NCBI GenBank assembly: GCA_033060915.1
Contig: CM065389.1
Span: forward strand, 21,777,001 to 21,841,000
Source: Euryodendron excelsum
Lineage: Eukaryota; Streptophyta; Magnoliopsida; Ericales; Pentaphylacaceae
DNA: 64,000 nucleotides
Reading direction: 5' to 3'
The notes beneath the pieces are model-generated. The model made no database searches. It saw only the letters and a program-made list of their open reading frames with translations, and was not told the origin of the DNA. The translations under genes were made by a program, and so were the position numbers. This document shows positions 34,661 to 45,032 of the stretch, piece by piece; positions within the stretch are counted from its first letter, which is position 1; every line of letters starts with the position of its first letter.

Positions 34661-36520
34661 GCCATTCTCAATGTAACAACCAACACATCATTATGAGGGG
34701 TTTGCACCCCCACGAGGTCTTTATCAATGAAGGTAACGGATGCAGAGCCATCATCGACCTTAACCTTTTTGCTAGAGGGTTGTACCTGCATTACCTCCCT
34801 TAAGTGTACAGCTTTTTGTATCTCGACCTAGTATCTATATGGGTCGACGATTTTTGATTCAACTAAACCGTGCAACACATTGATTACTCAGACCAGTCTC
34901 GCTTCAATCTCCTTTTGTGGGGCATCTTTCATTTGTGGTTGCTCAACCTTGCTATTTGTCTTGTCTCGATCAATATATTGGTCGAGATGGCCAGCTTTGG
35001 CTAAATCTTCCAAATGGCTCTTGAGATGCCGACACTGTTTTGTCTTATGCCCTTTCTCCCGATGGTATGAGAAGAACCTCCTTTGGTCTCGGGACACTAG
35101 GTCCCCTCCTAACTTCAGGGGCCACTTGAAAAATGGTTTGTAATGGATCTGGGGCAAGATTTTATAGATGGGATCCTTAAAGACTGTGTAAACCACATCA
35201 TTCACCTTTCTTCCCCAGTTGTTGTCTTCTTGTCGAGGTTTCTTGGCTTCCTTCTTGCTCGTCTTCTCGGCCACAATGCCGACCTTTACCGAACTTAGCT
35301 GAGGCACATCTTCATCTAATCTTATATAGCACTCGATTCTTAACATCAATTCCTGTACGGTGAGGGCAAGCTTCTTCATCTAGGATTGCCGCAAACGATG
35401 CTCCATGGGTAGGCCGATTTTGAATTGAGTCACGGCCAGTTGCTCGCTGCACTCGTCAATCTCGTTGTAAGCCTCCCAGTAGCGTTGTGCGTACGTCCAC
35501 AATCCTTCTCCCTCGTCTTTCCGTAAGGTTAGTAAGAAATTGACCTTCTTAGGTTGCATGCTGTTAGCTATGAAGCAAGAGGTGAATAGCTCCGCAAGTT
35601 ACCTCCTGTTTGACACTGACCTGGATGGCAACTTGTCGAACCATCACAAGACTACGTCCCCCAAACTGGAGGGAAAGATCCGGTACATCAATGTTTGGTC
35701 ACCGCACCATAACACTATCATTAGCTTTTAGCTTGTAATACCGAACATGATTAACTAGGTCTGCCTTTCCGTCATACAGAGTGAACTTTGGTGGGATGAA
35801 CTTTCAAGGAATTTGGTGGGACTCAATCTCCTCTGTGAATGGTGTGGACGCAATCTGGTCCAAGGCCTTTTTGATCAGGTCATGGGCTGTGCGGTCTTTA
35901 GTTTGTTGTTTCTTATCCTCTAACTTTTTATGGAACCATTTTTCCTAGTCTTTTTCCTGCAGACTATCCCCTTCCCGTGCATCGTTCAGCGGAGTCTTGC
36001 TTCTTCTCCTATGCCAATCTGATCGCCTATCCTCGCAGCGCCCAATGTTAGAGGTGTAATTTCCCCTTGTTCGCAGCGCTGGAGCGTCCCGACTTCTGGT
36101 GTTCCGGCTTCTTGTAATTCCTTTACGATTTGGGGACCCTTCCCTGCCACGCCTGTCTCTTCCAGAGATAGCCTCTCTTATGACCCGAACCTGAGAGGTA
36201 AGGTAGGTAATCTCTTCACTACGCCGCCGAATTTCCCTAGAGCGTATCGTTGCTTGGGACGCATCCACTGGAGGGTGAGGGGGTAAGGTCTCGGTGGCGG
36301 TTTCTACGAAAATTTTGTTCCCTGACATAGTCTGAATTTCTCGGCAATCCATCCCGTGCTTCTTGGTGGCTCCCATCAGGGGTCTGTATTTCCAACCTCA
36401 TCATTCCGCCCCGGTGCCGATCTACTGGGGTAGATTGGCAGTGCGCCAAATTGGTTTGGTTTTTGCTGGAGGAGGCCTCATTACCTCGCTTATTATGGTT
36501 CTTTGATGATTCAAACTCAT
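34661..36520 (-). pseudogene. Tat gag, broken
   Basis: The minus ATG at 36520 gives MSLNHQRTIISEVMRPP, a plausible gag start 33 bases from the LTR. Frames 36449-36237 and 36376-35945 carry an Arg-rich N-terminal region (RSREIRRRSEEI, RRGREGSPNRK). The capsid text KFIPPKFTLYDGKADLVNHVRYY follows near 35810-35740. A frame at 35379-34888 has TVQELMLRIECYIRLDED and a degenerate zinc knuckle, FSYHREKGHKTKQC, whose first Cys is Phe. Multiple frameshifts lie in between. Confidence 0.8.
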
Positions 36521-36535
36521 CGTTGTCTTAGCCTT

Positions 36536-36552
36536 CCCACAGACGGCGCCAA
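36536..36552 (-). other. Primer-binding site of the Tat element
   Basis: The minus strand reads TTGGCGCCGTCTGTGGG, next to the LTR end. It is a standard site in this clade. Confidence 0.9.
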
Positions 36553-36553
36553 T

Positions 36554-37157
36554 TGTAGGTGGGATTTTCGGGAAGGGCTGGTCGATCACTCAAGCCAATG
36601 TTAGTGAGCCCAAACTTTCAGCAAGGAGAAGAGAGGTTAGAATGGGTCGACCCTCCTTGGGCCGATCTCACTCCAACGATCAAGTTAGTAAGCTTTATCA
36701 AGAATTAAATAGATAAAAGCCGTATATACTTGGAGTTAATTGTCCATACGTTGCTTTTGAGGGCTTCGGTATTTATAGTGTGATCTGTGGAGTGTTTTGC
36801 CCTTGGTCTAATAGAAGGTCATCATGACCTGCTGGGTAGACTTCATCATTTGCTGCCGACTGACCGCATGCAAGTCATGCCTTACCATCGCTCAAAAATC
36901 TTACTAATCGGATGTGCAGGTCGACGTTGCATGAGGAGTCGTTCGCGCATTTAATGCAGGTCGACTCTGCATTTAATGCTCTGAGACCTTTAGCGGTTTG
37001 GGCTTACCTTTCGTTGTTTTGAGTCTTGGTCGGCATCAAGTCGGCACACTGGGCCAGATTGTCTTTCAGTATTAATTTGGGCCACCCTGCAGCCCAGCTT
37101 CAATTTGTGTTGATTAGGCCTAACTAGATGGATTGGGCCGTGCACATTTATCCCACA
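36554..37157 (-). repeat. Tat 5' LTR
   Basis: It is 604 bp with plus-strand ends TGTAGGTGGG and ATCCCACA. It contains a TATA box at 36771-36778. Confidence 0.85.
36771..36778 (-). promoter_or_regulatory. Tat LTR TATA box
   Basis: The minus strand reads CACTATAAATACC. It is the only clear TATA box in this LTR. Confidence 0.6.
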
Positions 37158-38482
37158 GTTGATATTTGGAAACCACTCAAGAGAGGAATGCCTTGGAACC
37201 ATTTCACCCACTAACTCAAGAGAGCAAAACTTATGAAAATTAACATCAAATAAATAGTTTTGGAAACTCGAAAATTAAAGAGCATGATCCTTTGAAAATT
37301 GGTTTTGGAAAGGAAGGTTTTGGAAAACCAACTTTAAGATTTTAAAAACCATTCTAATGAATAAAGGTTCATATAGTTAACTTAAAGGAAATCACTCCTA
37401 AGAGGACTCTATGGGACCATTCCAACCACAATATTCAAGAGAACAAAACTTCTAGAAAATCAAGATACAAACGGTAGTTTAGAGAGATCATTTTATGGAA
37501 ATTAAAGAGAATGAAATTTTTGAGAACCTTTTTTGAAGGGGATTGTTTTGAAAACCATTTTGAAGTGAATAGAGCCAATTCTAATGAACTTGGGTTCATA
37601 TGGTCAAGATAATGGGGAGACCACTCAAGAGAGGGTTCTAAGGGACCATTTCAACCACAAAGTTCAAGAGAGTAAAATCCTTAAAAATCAACATAAAAGA
37701 AGAGGGTTAAAAGTCATTTTCATAACTTTGAAGAGTAATGAAATGTAGGGTTGCAAACTAAAGTCAAGGGACTTAAAGAGGGTTTTCTAAGGTGTGAGCA
37801 TTGAGGGTTTAACCTAGGCTTCAAGGAACAAACTCTAGAACCATTTTTAGAGAATCCTTTGAATATGGAGATATAGAAAAGAGATAGTGAGAGTTTTGAA
37901 AAATAGTTGTGAACATGAAAACAAAGCCAAGCATGCAAAACATGAATAAGATAACCATATGCAAAGGGGTCATGGAATTATACAAGGCTAGAGGCTTCAC
38001 AAAATTGCAAGGTGCTCCAAAGCCATACCATCTTAAAGTAGGTTTGTGAGAGGTTCCCTACATGGTGGCTCTCACAAACTTTTCCCTAGGCATTACTAAG
38101 AGCTTTTTTGTTTCAAGCATGCAAGAAAGGGGAGTAGAAGATGGGGGTTAAAATAGAGAATAGCATAAGTAGGTTAAGAGGGAGAAAAGAGGAGTGGGGA
38201 TTGTAAAAATGTAAAGAGAATACTACCTTTTGCCTCTAAATACTTTCAAACCTCCATGAATGCCTTAACTTGAGCTTGAATAGCCTTGGAGAGGCTTGAA
38301 GGGGCTGGAATGAGGTCTTCTATGGCATTAAAGGCTATATAGGTGTAGTGCATGGGTTAGAGAGAAGTGAAATCTAACCTAAGTACTTGAAGTGTGAGAT
38401 GTATATAGGGATTCGAGATTCTGGAGCAGTTTTTGTGGAGCTTCGCTACCAATTTTGATTCTGAAATATGCAAAGGGGGAGG

Positions 38483-38497
38483 CCTATATTTATAGGC
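38483..38497 (-). promoter_or_regulatory. Element B 3' LTR TATA box
   Basis: The minus strand reads GCCTATAAATATAGG. It is identical in the 5' LTR at 53861-53875. Confidence 0.65.
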
Positions 38498-39805
38498 AAA
38501 GCTGGAGGGGCTTGGCGTAAGTAGCATATGCGCCTAGGCAAAAATTGCTCTGACGCATGTGTTACATTTGCTAGTACTGTTCCAGTCATTGAGTGTCACG
38601 TGGCACACTTTGTATTGACTAAATCTTAAGGGGTAAGCAAAGTTTGATCGATCTGATCAAAATCTGGGTGCATGTAGCACACACTCCGCTGTAAAAAATG
38701 TTCGTTTAAACTTTACCTTGATAATTGTGTAATTCGGAAAAGATTCAAAAAAATCGGTCACGATCACAATGTTCTCCTAATGTTTCTCAAGAACATTGAA
38801 TTTTCAGGAACCTTAAAAGGTGTTCGGAAGAGTGAGATATCATCTTGGAAATTGTGCATGAAACACACTTTTGTGGAGCGTCTGTGATAGGCTCCGCGGA
38901 TGTTCAAAAGTAGTCATTCTTAGGCCACGTGATCGGGGCTTCCGAGAAGTGATCTTTGGGATCAGACCATACCGATGGAAAATGCTTTGGAAACACTTTT
39001 GAGAATTTTTTAATTTGCGCATTTCTCAAGTCGTTTGACAGTGCGTTTTAATCAGGAAATTAGAAAAAAAGCTAACCTTGGCAGAGCATTTATGAGACGT
39101 TTTAGGGGTTATTTAAAGTGGCAGTTTTCGAGCCATGCGATTGGGAGTTTCGAGAAGCGATCTATTCAATCGAGCCATATTGATGGAAAGACCTGTGGTC
39201 AAACTTTTGGGAATTTCTTAATTTATGCACTTCTCAAGTTGTTTGACTGTGAGTTATGACCAGGGAATCAGGAGAAAAGACAATCTTAGCGGAGCGTCTG
39301 CGAGTCGCTCCAAGGGGCTTTCATTGAGTTGCAAGTGTTTAGAGTTATGGGGCTCACCTTGGGTTAATAGGGGTGTATGATGAGACCTGCCGTTCAATAC
39401 CTAGGGCTGGTGTAGTTTGGAAGCGTGTTTGGGTCACCAGGGGTAAAATGGTCATTTTGACTAGAATTAGTTGAAAAAGGTCAAAATGGGTTGGAGTGGC
39501 ATGTTAAGCGTGCTAGACTATTCAGGAATGGTCCTGAAAGATATTTTTACTATTTGGTGATATTTATACTGTGCTGGAGTGTCCAGGGATAAAATGGTCA
39601 TTTTGACCAAAATTGACCGGGATGGGACTGGAACTAGGTAAGATGGCGTATCAAGTACGCTTAATTGTCTAGGGACATTTTGGAAAGGCGTACTTACTGG
39701 CTTAAGAGTTTTTAAACTTTCTCAGGACGTGCTTGGAGGCCCAAGAGGCAGGTTTGGTCATTTTTCATCGAGTCAGGATAGCAAGCGCCGGTGTTGACCT
39801 AGGTG

Positions 39806-40195
39806 TTGGTTCCGCAGACCGTCCGGTCTAAGAAACCTGGCGGTCTAGGAAAGCTACCTGTACGGTGCTGGTCCCTGAGACCATCCGGTCTCCGAGAGCT
39901 ACCTAGAGGGTGGTGTTGGTTTCTGAGAACGCTTGGTCTCAAAAAGCTACCTGTCAAGGTGGTGTTGGTCCCCGAGAACACCTGGTTTCGGAGAACTACC
40001 AAATAACGGATATTCTATATTGGCGAGCTAGCAGGCACCAGAAATGAACCGTATTGAATTTGATAAGGTGTTGGTCCCCAAGATCGCTCGATCTCAGGAA
40101 GCTACCTGGATGGTGTTGGTTCTTGAGATCGCCCAGTCTCAGAAACCTGCTTGGATGGCGTTGGTTCCTGAGTCCCCTTAGTCTCAGAAAGCTGC
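39806..40195. repeat. Tandem array of 45-50 bp units with hairpin dyads (B 3' LTR)
   Basis: Seven units of the form ggtgttggtyccygagaccgcccggtctc..agctacctg. Most carry the dyad GAGACC..GGTCTC. The same array stands at 55180-55562 in the 5' LTR. Confidence 0.85.
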
Positions 40196-40378
40196 CTGAA
40201 ATGCCTAGGGGCAATATGGTCTTTTCAATTTTAATTAGGCTTTGTGGGCCCAAGAAGCGACTAATTGATTGGATTGGAGTTTGAAAGAGTCGTCTTAGGC
40301 TCACATGTGTCGTGATGCTTGAGAACTAGATTCGATCGGGCCGAAGATTGCCCAGCAGGTAAAAATGGGGTGCTTATA

Positions 40379-40397
40379 GCTACCCTTCTTTTTTTGT
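40379..40397 (-). other. Polypurine tract of element B
   Basis: The minus strand reads ACAAAAAAAGAAGGGTAGC directly before the LTR start. It is the expected primer site for plus-strand synthesis. Confidence 0.75.
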
Positions 40398-41818
40398 CTT
40401 TGCTTGCTAAAGGCAAAAAAATAATTAAAGTAAGAATCCCTATTTGGTCACGAGGCGATCAGAGGGATGACGGCCGGGAAATTTTTTGGACTACCGGTGA
40501 GTCCCTCCTTTTGAAAACTTTGGATTTCGAAAAATCTTGGTTCTTTTGAAATTTTGTTCAAGGTCTGAGTTTTGAAAATGCCAGTTTGACAAAGATCGGC
40601 CCGGAACACTTGGTTTTTTAAAATAAAATTTTTAAAAACTTGAGTTTTGGCTTTCAAAAGCCCTAAAAATGATTTTTGGCACTTGGAGTGTTGAAAACTG
40701 GCTTTGGTGGGAAGCTGGAGGGTTTGGCTCATGTATCACATGCGCTTGGCTAAAAATAAATCTGGCCCATGTGCTATATATGCCTTCATGATTTTTCTTC
40801 TGGCGCATCTGCAACATGCGCTAGTCTGCGGGTTTTAAAAACAGAGTAGGTCGCGTATTTGTGCTACGGGTTACATAAACTTTAGATGATTTCAAGATCT
40901 TCGACGTGGGATTTTGAGAGATTTACGTCGGGTCTTGCTAGGAAAGTCTTAAGGGACGTTGGGTGTTTGCTAGGAGTTGACATTGTCGTTAGATTCTTGT
41001 CGAAAAGCTCGATTTTCACCAGAGAACTCAAAAGTCAGATTTTTGAAATTTTGTCAATTTTGATGTAAGTGTGCCCCTTTTTTGCATATGATTAGTGTAA
41101 ATTTATGTTTTAGGATGTTTGGAATGCAATGGGAGGATTGTTTTTATGATTTGATGAGCATTTAAATGTGTTTGGAATGATTTTGCATGTTACGAGAAAG
41201 GGGTTTCCTGTAGGGTTTAGAAAATTGCATGTGTAGGTTTGGGTTTTGCATGTTTGTGTTTAATTTTCGTACCAGATGTTTTAGAAAAATGCATAGAACA
41301 ACTATATGAAGTTTTGTAATTTTCTGAAAGTTTTTGAATTTTTGAAACTTAAGAAAAATAGGAAAAATTAAGAAAAATTGAAATATTAAACCTATTGAAG
41401 GCAGAAAAATTGTAGGATATTTTTAAAAAATTATGGGGATCTTTTTTAAGTGTTTCAGGAATTTTTGAAAATTTTTAGAAAATAAAATGGAACCAAAAAC
41501 TTTTGAAAAAGCGGAGAAATTGTCTTAAAAATTATTTTTTTTATTGTGGGTCATGTGCCATGGAAGTTAGGATGGTGTCGGTTCACGTGGTTGAAGGCTC
41601 GGGGAGCCTTGGTGATGTGTTTGTGAGTTGTTGAATTTTGGGATATTGACTTTTTAAGGCGAAACTCTACCAAAAATTTTTCAAAAAGTATAGACCCTTT
41701 AAAAATTTAACGTTTTGACTCTAAACCTCTTAGAAAAAGGTAGTTACTTTTGAGAACTACGCTTTTAAAGGAAAATTCCTGAAAAAATCAAAATTTTAGA
41801 AAATTATCCTCGAAATGG
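40398..41818. other. Element B 3' internal region, non-coding
   Basis: No gene recognised. Text at about 40728-40820 (GGCTCATGTATCACATGCGC) resembles the LTR sequence upstream of the TATA box at 53885-53950. The remainder is AT-rich. Confidence 0.5.
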
Positions 41819-42985
41819 GGCTTTTGAAGGAGAAAGTCCGAGAAACCGGTTTGAAATTTTGAAATGACACTTTTTTGAGAAAAAAGCTCGAAAAACCTTA
41901 GAAAATCTTGGAAATTGGGCTTTGAAGGAGAAAGCCCGAGAAACCGGCTTGAAACTTTGAAATGAAACTTTTTGAGGAAAAAGTTCTAAAAACCTTAGAA
42001 AATCTTTGAAATAGGGCTTTTGAAGGGGAAAACCAAGGAAATCGATTTAAAGTTTTGGAATGGAACTTTCTGAGGAAAGAGCTTGAAAAATCGTTAGAAA
42101 TTTTTGAAATTGGGATTTTGAAAGGGAAAGCCCGAGAAACCGGTTTGAAATTTTAAAATAGAACTTTTGAGGAGAGAGCTCAAAAAGCCGTTAGAAAACT
42201 TTGAAACAGGGCTTTTGAAGGAGAAAGCTTGGAAAAACAGTTTGAAATTTTAAAATAGAACTTTTGAGGAGAAAGCTCGAAAAACCGTTAGAAAGCTTTG
42301 AAATAGGGTTTTTGAAGAAGAAAGCCCGGAAAACCGGTTTGAAATTTTAAAATAGAACTTTTGAGGAGAGAGCTCAAAAAGCCGTTAGAAAACTTTGAAA
42401 CAGGGCTTTTGAAGGAGAAAGCTTGGAAAAACAGTTTGAAATTTTAAAATAGAACTTTTGAGGAGAAAGCTCGAAAAACCGTTAGAAAGCTTTGAAATAG
42501 GGTTTTTGAAGAAGAAAGCCCGGAAAATCGGTTTGAAATTTTGAAATAGAACTTTTTGGGAAAAAAAGCTTAAAAAACTGTAAAAAATTTTTGAAACAGA
42601 GCTTTTGAAGGGGAAAGCCCGGGAAACTGGTTTGAAATTTTGAAATAGAACTTTTGAAGAGAAAGCTTGAAAAATCGTTAGAAAGTATTGAAATAGGGTT
42701 TTTGAAAGAGAAAGCCCAGAAACCGGTTTGAAATTTTAAAATAGAAATTTTGAGGAGAAACTCGAAAAACGGTTAGAAAGTGTTGAAACAAGGCTTTTGA
42801 AGGGGAAAGTCCGGGAAACCGGTTTGAAATTTTGAAATAGAACTTTTTAAGGAAAAAGCTCAAAAAACCATTAGGAAGCTTTGAAACAGGGCTTTTGAAA
42901 GAGAAAGTTGGTTTGAAATTTTAAAATAGAACTTTTTGAGGAAAAAGCTTGAAAAACTACTAGAAACTTTGAAACAGAGCTGGGG
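41819..42985. repeat. Tandem array, about 97-bp unit, about 12 copies
   Basis: The phrase gaaaccggtttgaaattttg recurs at intervals of about 90-105 bases, each with fixed companions gaaagctcgaaaaaccgtta and gggcttttgaagg. One 200-bp block (42230-42330 region) is repeated almost exactly at 42430-42530. Minus frames at 42678-43093 are by-products. Confidence 0.9.
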
Positions 42986-42994
42986 GAATGGAAA

Positions 42995-43190
42995 GGGCCT
43001 TAGCCTCTTTTTTTTTTCCCTCTTTTTTTGATGTTTTTTTTCTTCTTTTTTTTTGTTCTCTTTTTTTCTTTTCTCTATTCTTTTTTTTGCCATATTTTTT
43101 TTCTTTTTTTTTCTTGTTGCATATATTCTTTTTCCTTTTTTTGTATATATTTTTTCCTTTTATACATATCCTGTTGCTGATAAACTTTCT
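42995..43190 (+). other. T-rich pyrimidine tract before the antisense ORF
   Basis: About 180 bases of TTTTTCC-like text end 30 bases before the ATG at 43219. It may be leader or promoter DNA of the antisense ORF. The opposite strand gives a Lys-rich false frame. Confidence 0.4.
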
Positions 43191-43218
43191 ACATTCTTTC
43201 CTGCTATTGCTTTTTAGA

Positions 43219-45032
43219 ATGTCGGAGGTGGGCAATGATGGTTCTGAGAAGAGGCGTTGCGGGTTGAGCCTAGGGAGGGTAGCGTTAGCAGGAGTAGTTC
43301 TGCTCGAGGTAGCAGTGGTTGACCTCAGTGATTTGCGAGCAGGACGGCTTCGAGCAGTAGTTCGGCAAGGGGATAGTACTTTGTTGCTCCAGTCGAGAGG
43401 GTTCAAGAGGACATAGATATGATCGTTGATTCGAGGATAGGGCATGGTATGGCATCCGTCCACGACAAGTGGAATGATACTTCTTTTATAGATGACCAAT
43501 TAGCGATCCCTGATGTCCCAGGGTTGCAAGACTGGGCTTACCATCCGAGCTTATACCTGCGTTATGGCCAGATGTCGTCGTCCACTCACAATTCATTCAG
43601 AGGGGCCAGCATCTTTACCTTAAGATCTATACAGGTGTCGCCTCCATCTTATCAGGATTTCCTTTTTTGGATTGGCTTTGTTGCCTTCATGACACTCTAG
43701 ATAGACAGGCTTGATCACAGGATAGTGATTGGGCTGTTTGAGAGGTGGTTTTGGGAGACCGGAACAGTACATTAGGTAGGTTTTGAGCTGGGGCGTACTC
43801 CTGTCAACTGGGTGATGATTAGTGGCCTGTCTTTTGGGAGTATCCCAATTTCCTTGCAAGTTGTGACTGCTGCTTAGGCCCGCCTTCTCTTAGGTTTACT
43901 AGGGATTATGGGTTCGAGTTATTTGGTTTTGCTTCTATGTCCACCAGAGATAGCTTTCGCTTTTGAGCCCTCCCAAACTGATCAGGTCATCATGAGGTGC
44001 CAGTTGGTGTTGTATATCATCTTTAGTTACTTTTGCAACAATAATAAGTTGGCAGTTCCTTTACCGTTGGTGAGCTTGGTGGCTGATTTGGATGCATTGG
44101 ACTATATGGACTAGGGTGCCTTCACTTTTGCCAGTTTTTTATGGGGGATGAGAGTTAGGACATCCAGGGCATAGGGGAGCTTGACTGGGTTCTGGTTTTT
44201 TTTGATATGGTGGAGTTATGAGTATTTGCTAGTACGCCGGCCAGAGGTGCTAACCGTAGATGCGTTTCCACGGGCCACGAGATGGGCTAGACATTAGGTG
44301 GTCCAGTGGTCCTTACTTACAGATTTTGTCGCTCTTTGGGCTAACTGGAGCTGCTGAGACCCCAGGATGTGACTTGGGCGCCTTACCATCGATCTCCCCA
44401 GTATGCTAGCATGAGGGACCTTATTCTCTTGTCTAAGTCGTGGGTCACCTTTCGAGGTCCCTCCACATGGTAGACGTACTTGGGGGAGCGTCATTGGAGA
44501 CAGCTGCACACTGACTTCCATGCTACTATAGACCCTCCTCAGTATATGTTTGGATTTATCGAGCTGGGGTTGAGATCTCTTATATAGTCGGGGTACTTGG
44601 TGACCAATTCCTACTTTTGCCCAGTGTGGATTACGAGGCTCATTTTAGGGCAAGGTCTATTGGTGCCTTTACCCAGTTAGATCTGGTGGTTGGAGGGCAG
44701 GTGGTTGGTCATGAGGTGGTCGAGCTATGGCCTTGAGCCCAGGGTTTTGTTTCCCAAGAGGAGTATGTAGTAGCTTACCAGGCTCGAGACCAATACCACA
44801 TCGAGGTGGATGATTTGATTGCCGTAAATCTCTGATAGAGGCCCGCTAAGTATGCTATTTGCGATTCATTTTTCATGTTCTTTATGCATCTTCTATATTC
44901 TATTGTTGGATTTTCTTTCCTCTTGTTTTTCTTGGTCAGGGCCCTTATGATGCCGGAGCTTCTTCTAGTTAGCCTGTTCTGTATGTGCCGGATACTAGTG
45001 ATTTTGACTTGAATGACAATCTCGCTCCCTGA
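43219..45032 (+). pseudogene. Antisense ORF of element B, plant-mobile-domain-like, with intron
   Basis: On the strand opposite to gag, an ATG at 43219 opens a Ser/Arg-rich N-terminal part that shifts frame at about 43300. The main body follows: IDDQLAIPDVPGLQDWAYHP, SLYLRYGQMSSSTHNSFRG, FLFWIGFVAFMTL, IVIGLFERWFWETGTVH, VMISGLSFGSIPISLQVVT, PLPLVSLVADLDALDY, and after another shift LILLSKSWVTFRGPSTW and GERHWRQLHTDFHAT. A GT-AG intron fits at 44850-44939, followed by VLYVPDTSDFDLNDNLAP and a stop. The Trp- and Phe-rich layout recalls the plant mobile domain (aminotransferase-like) family found as extra ORFs in Tat-clade elements, but I cannot prove this by eye. At least eight stops or shifts make it inactive. 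Confidence 0.55.
44850..44939 (+). other. Predicted intron in the antisense ORF of B
   Basis: GTATGC at 44850, a T-rich 3' half and GGTCAG ending at 44939. Splicing joins RPAK to GPYDAG in one frame. Confidence 0.5.

Larger units (their letters stand above)
28946..37157 (-). mobile_element. Truncated Tat-clade retrotransposon (Retand/Grande-like layout)
   Basis: On the minus strand: 5' LTR 36554-37157 (604 bp), primer site, gag from 36520, pol to about 31050, a 61-bp tandem array, then an ORF on the opposite strand. The integrase and gag wording, the TTGGCGCCGTCTGTGGG primer site, the tandem array beyond pol and the antisense ORF all fit the Tat clade. The right end abuts B LTR sequence (gttgatatttgg; attgatatttgg at 52531 in the sister LTR). 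The 3' LTR is absent and the left end is a fusion with family A at about 28945. Confidence 0.85.
37158..40378 (-). repeat. Element B 3' LTR, second part
   Basis: It is collinear with 52531-55703. It ends GGGTGCTTATA where the sister LTR has GGGTGCTTACA. It contains the TATA box at 38483 and a dyad-rich tandem array at 39806-40195. Short frames inside are not genes. Confidence 0.9.

Noticed and set aside
42988..43416. 142-codon plus ORF starting in the T tract with a Phe/Leu-rich, membrane-like N-terminus
   Set aside because: The hydrophobic part is just translated poly-T/C. The real body of the antisense ORF lies in another frame.
42860..43499. 179-codon and neighbouring Lys/Arg-rich minus ORFs
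   Set aside because: They are complements of a T-rich tract and of the antisense ORF of B.
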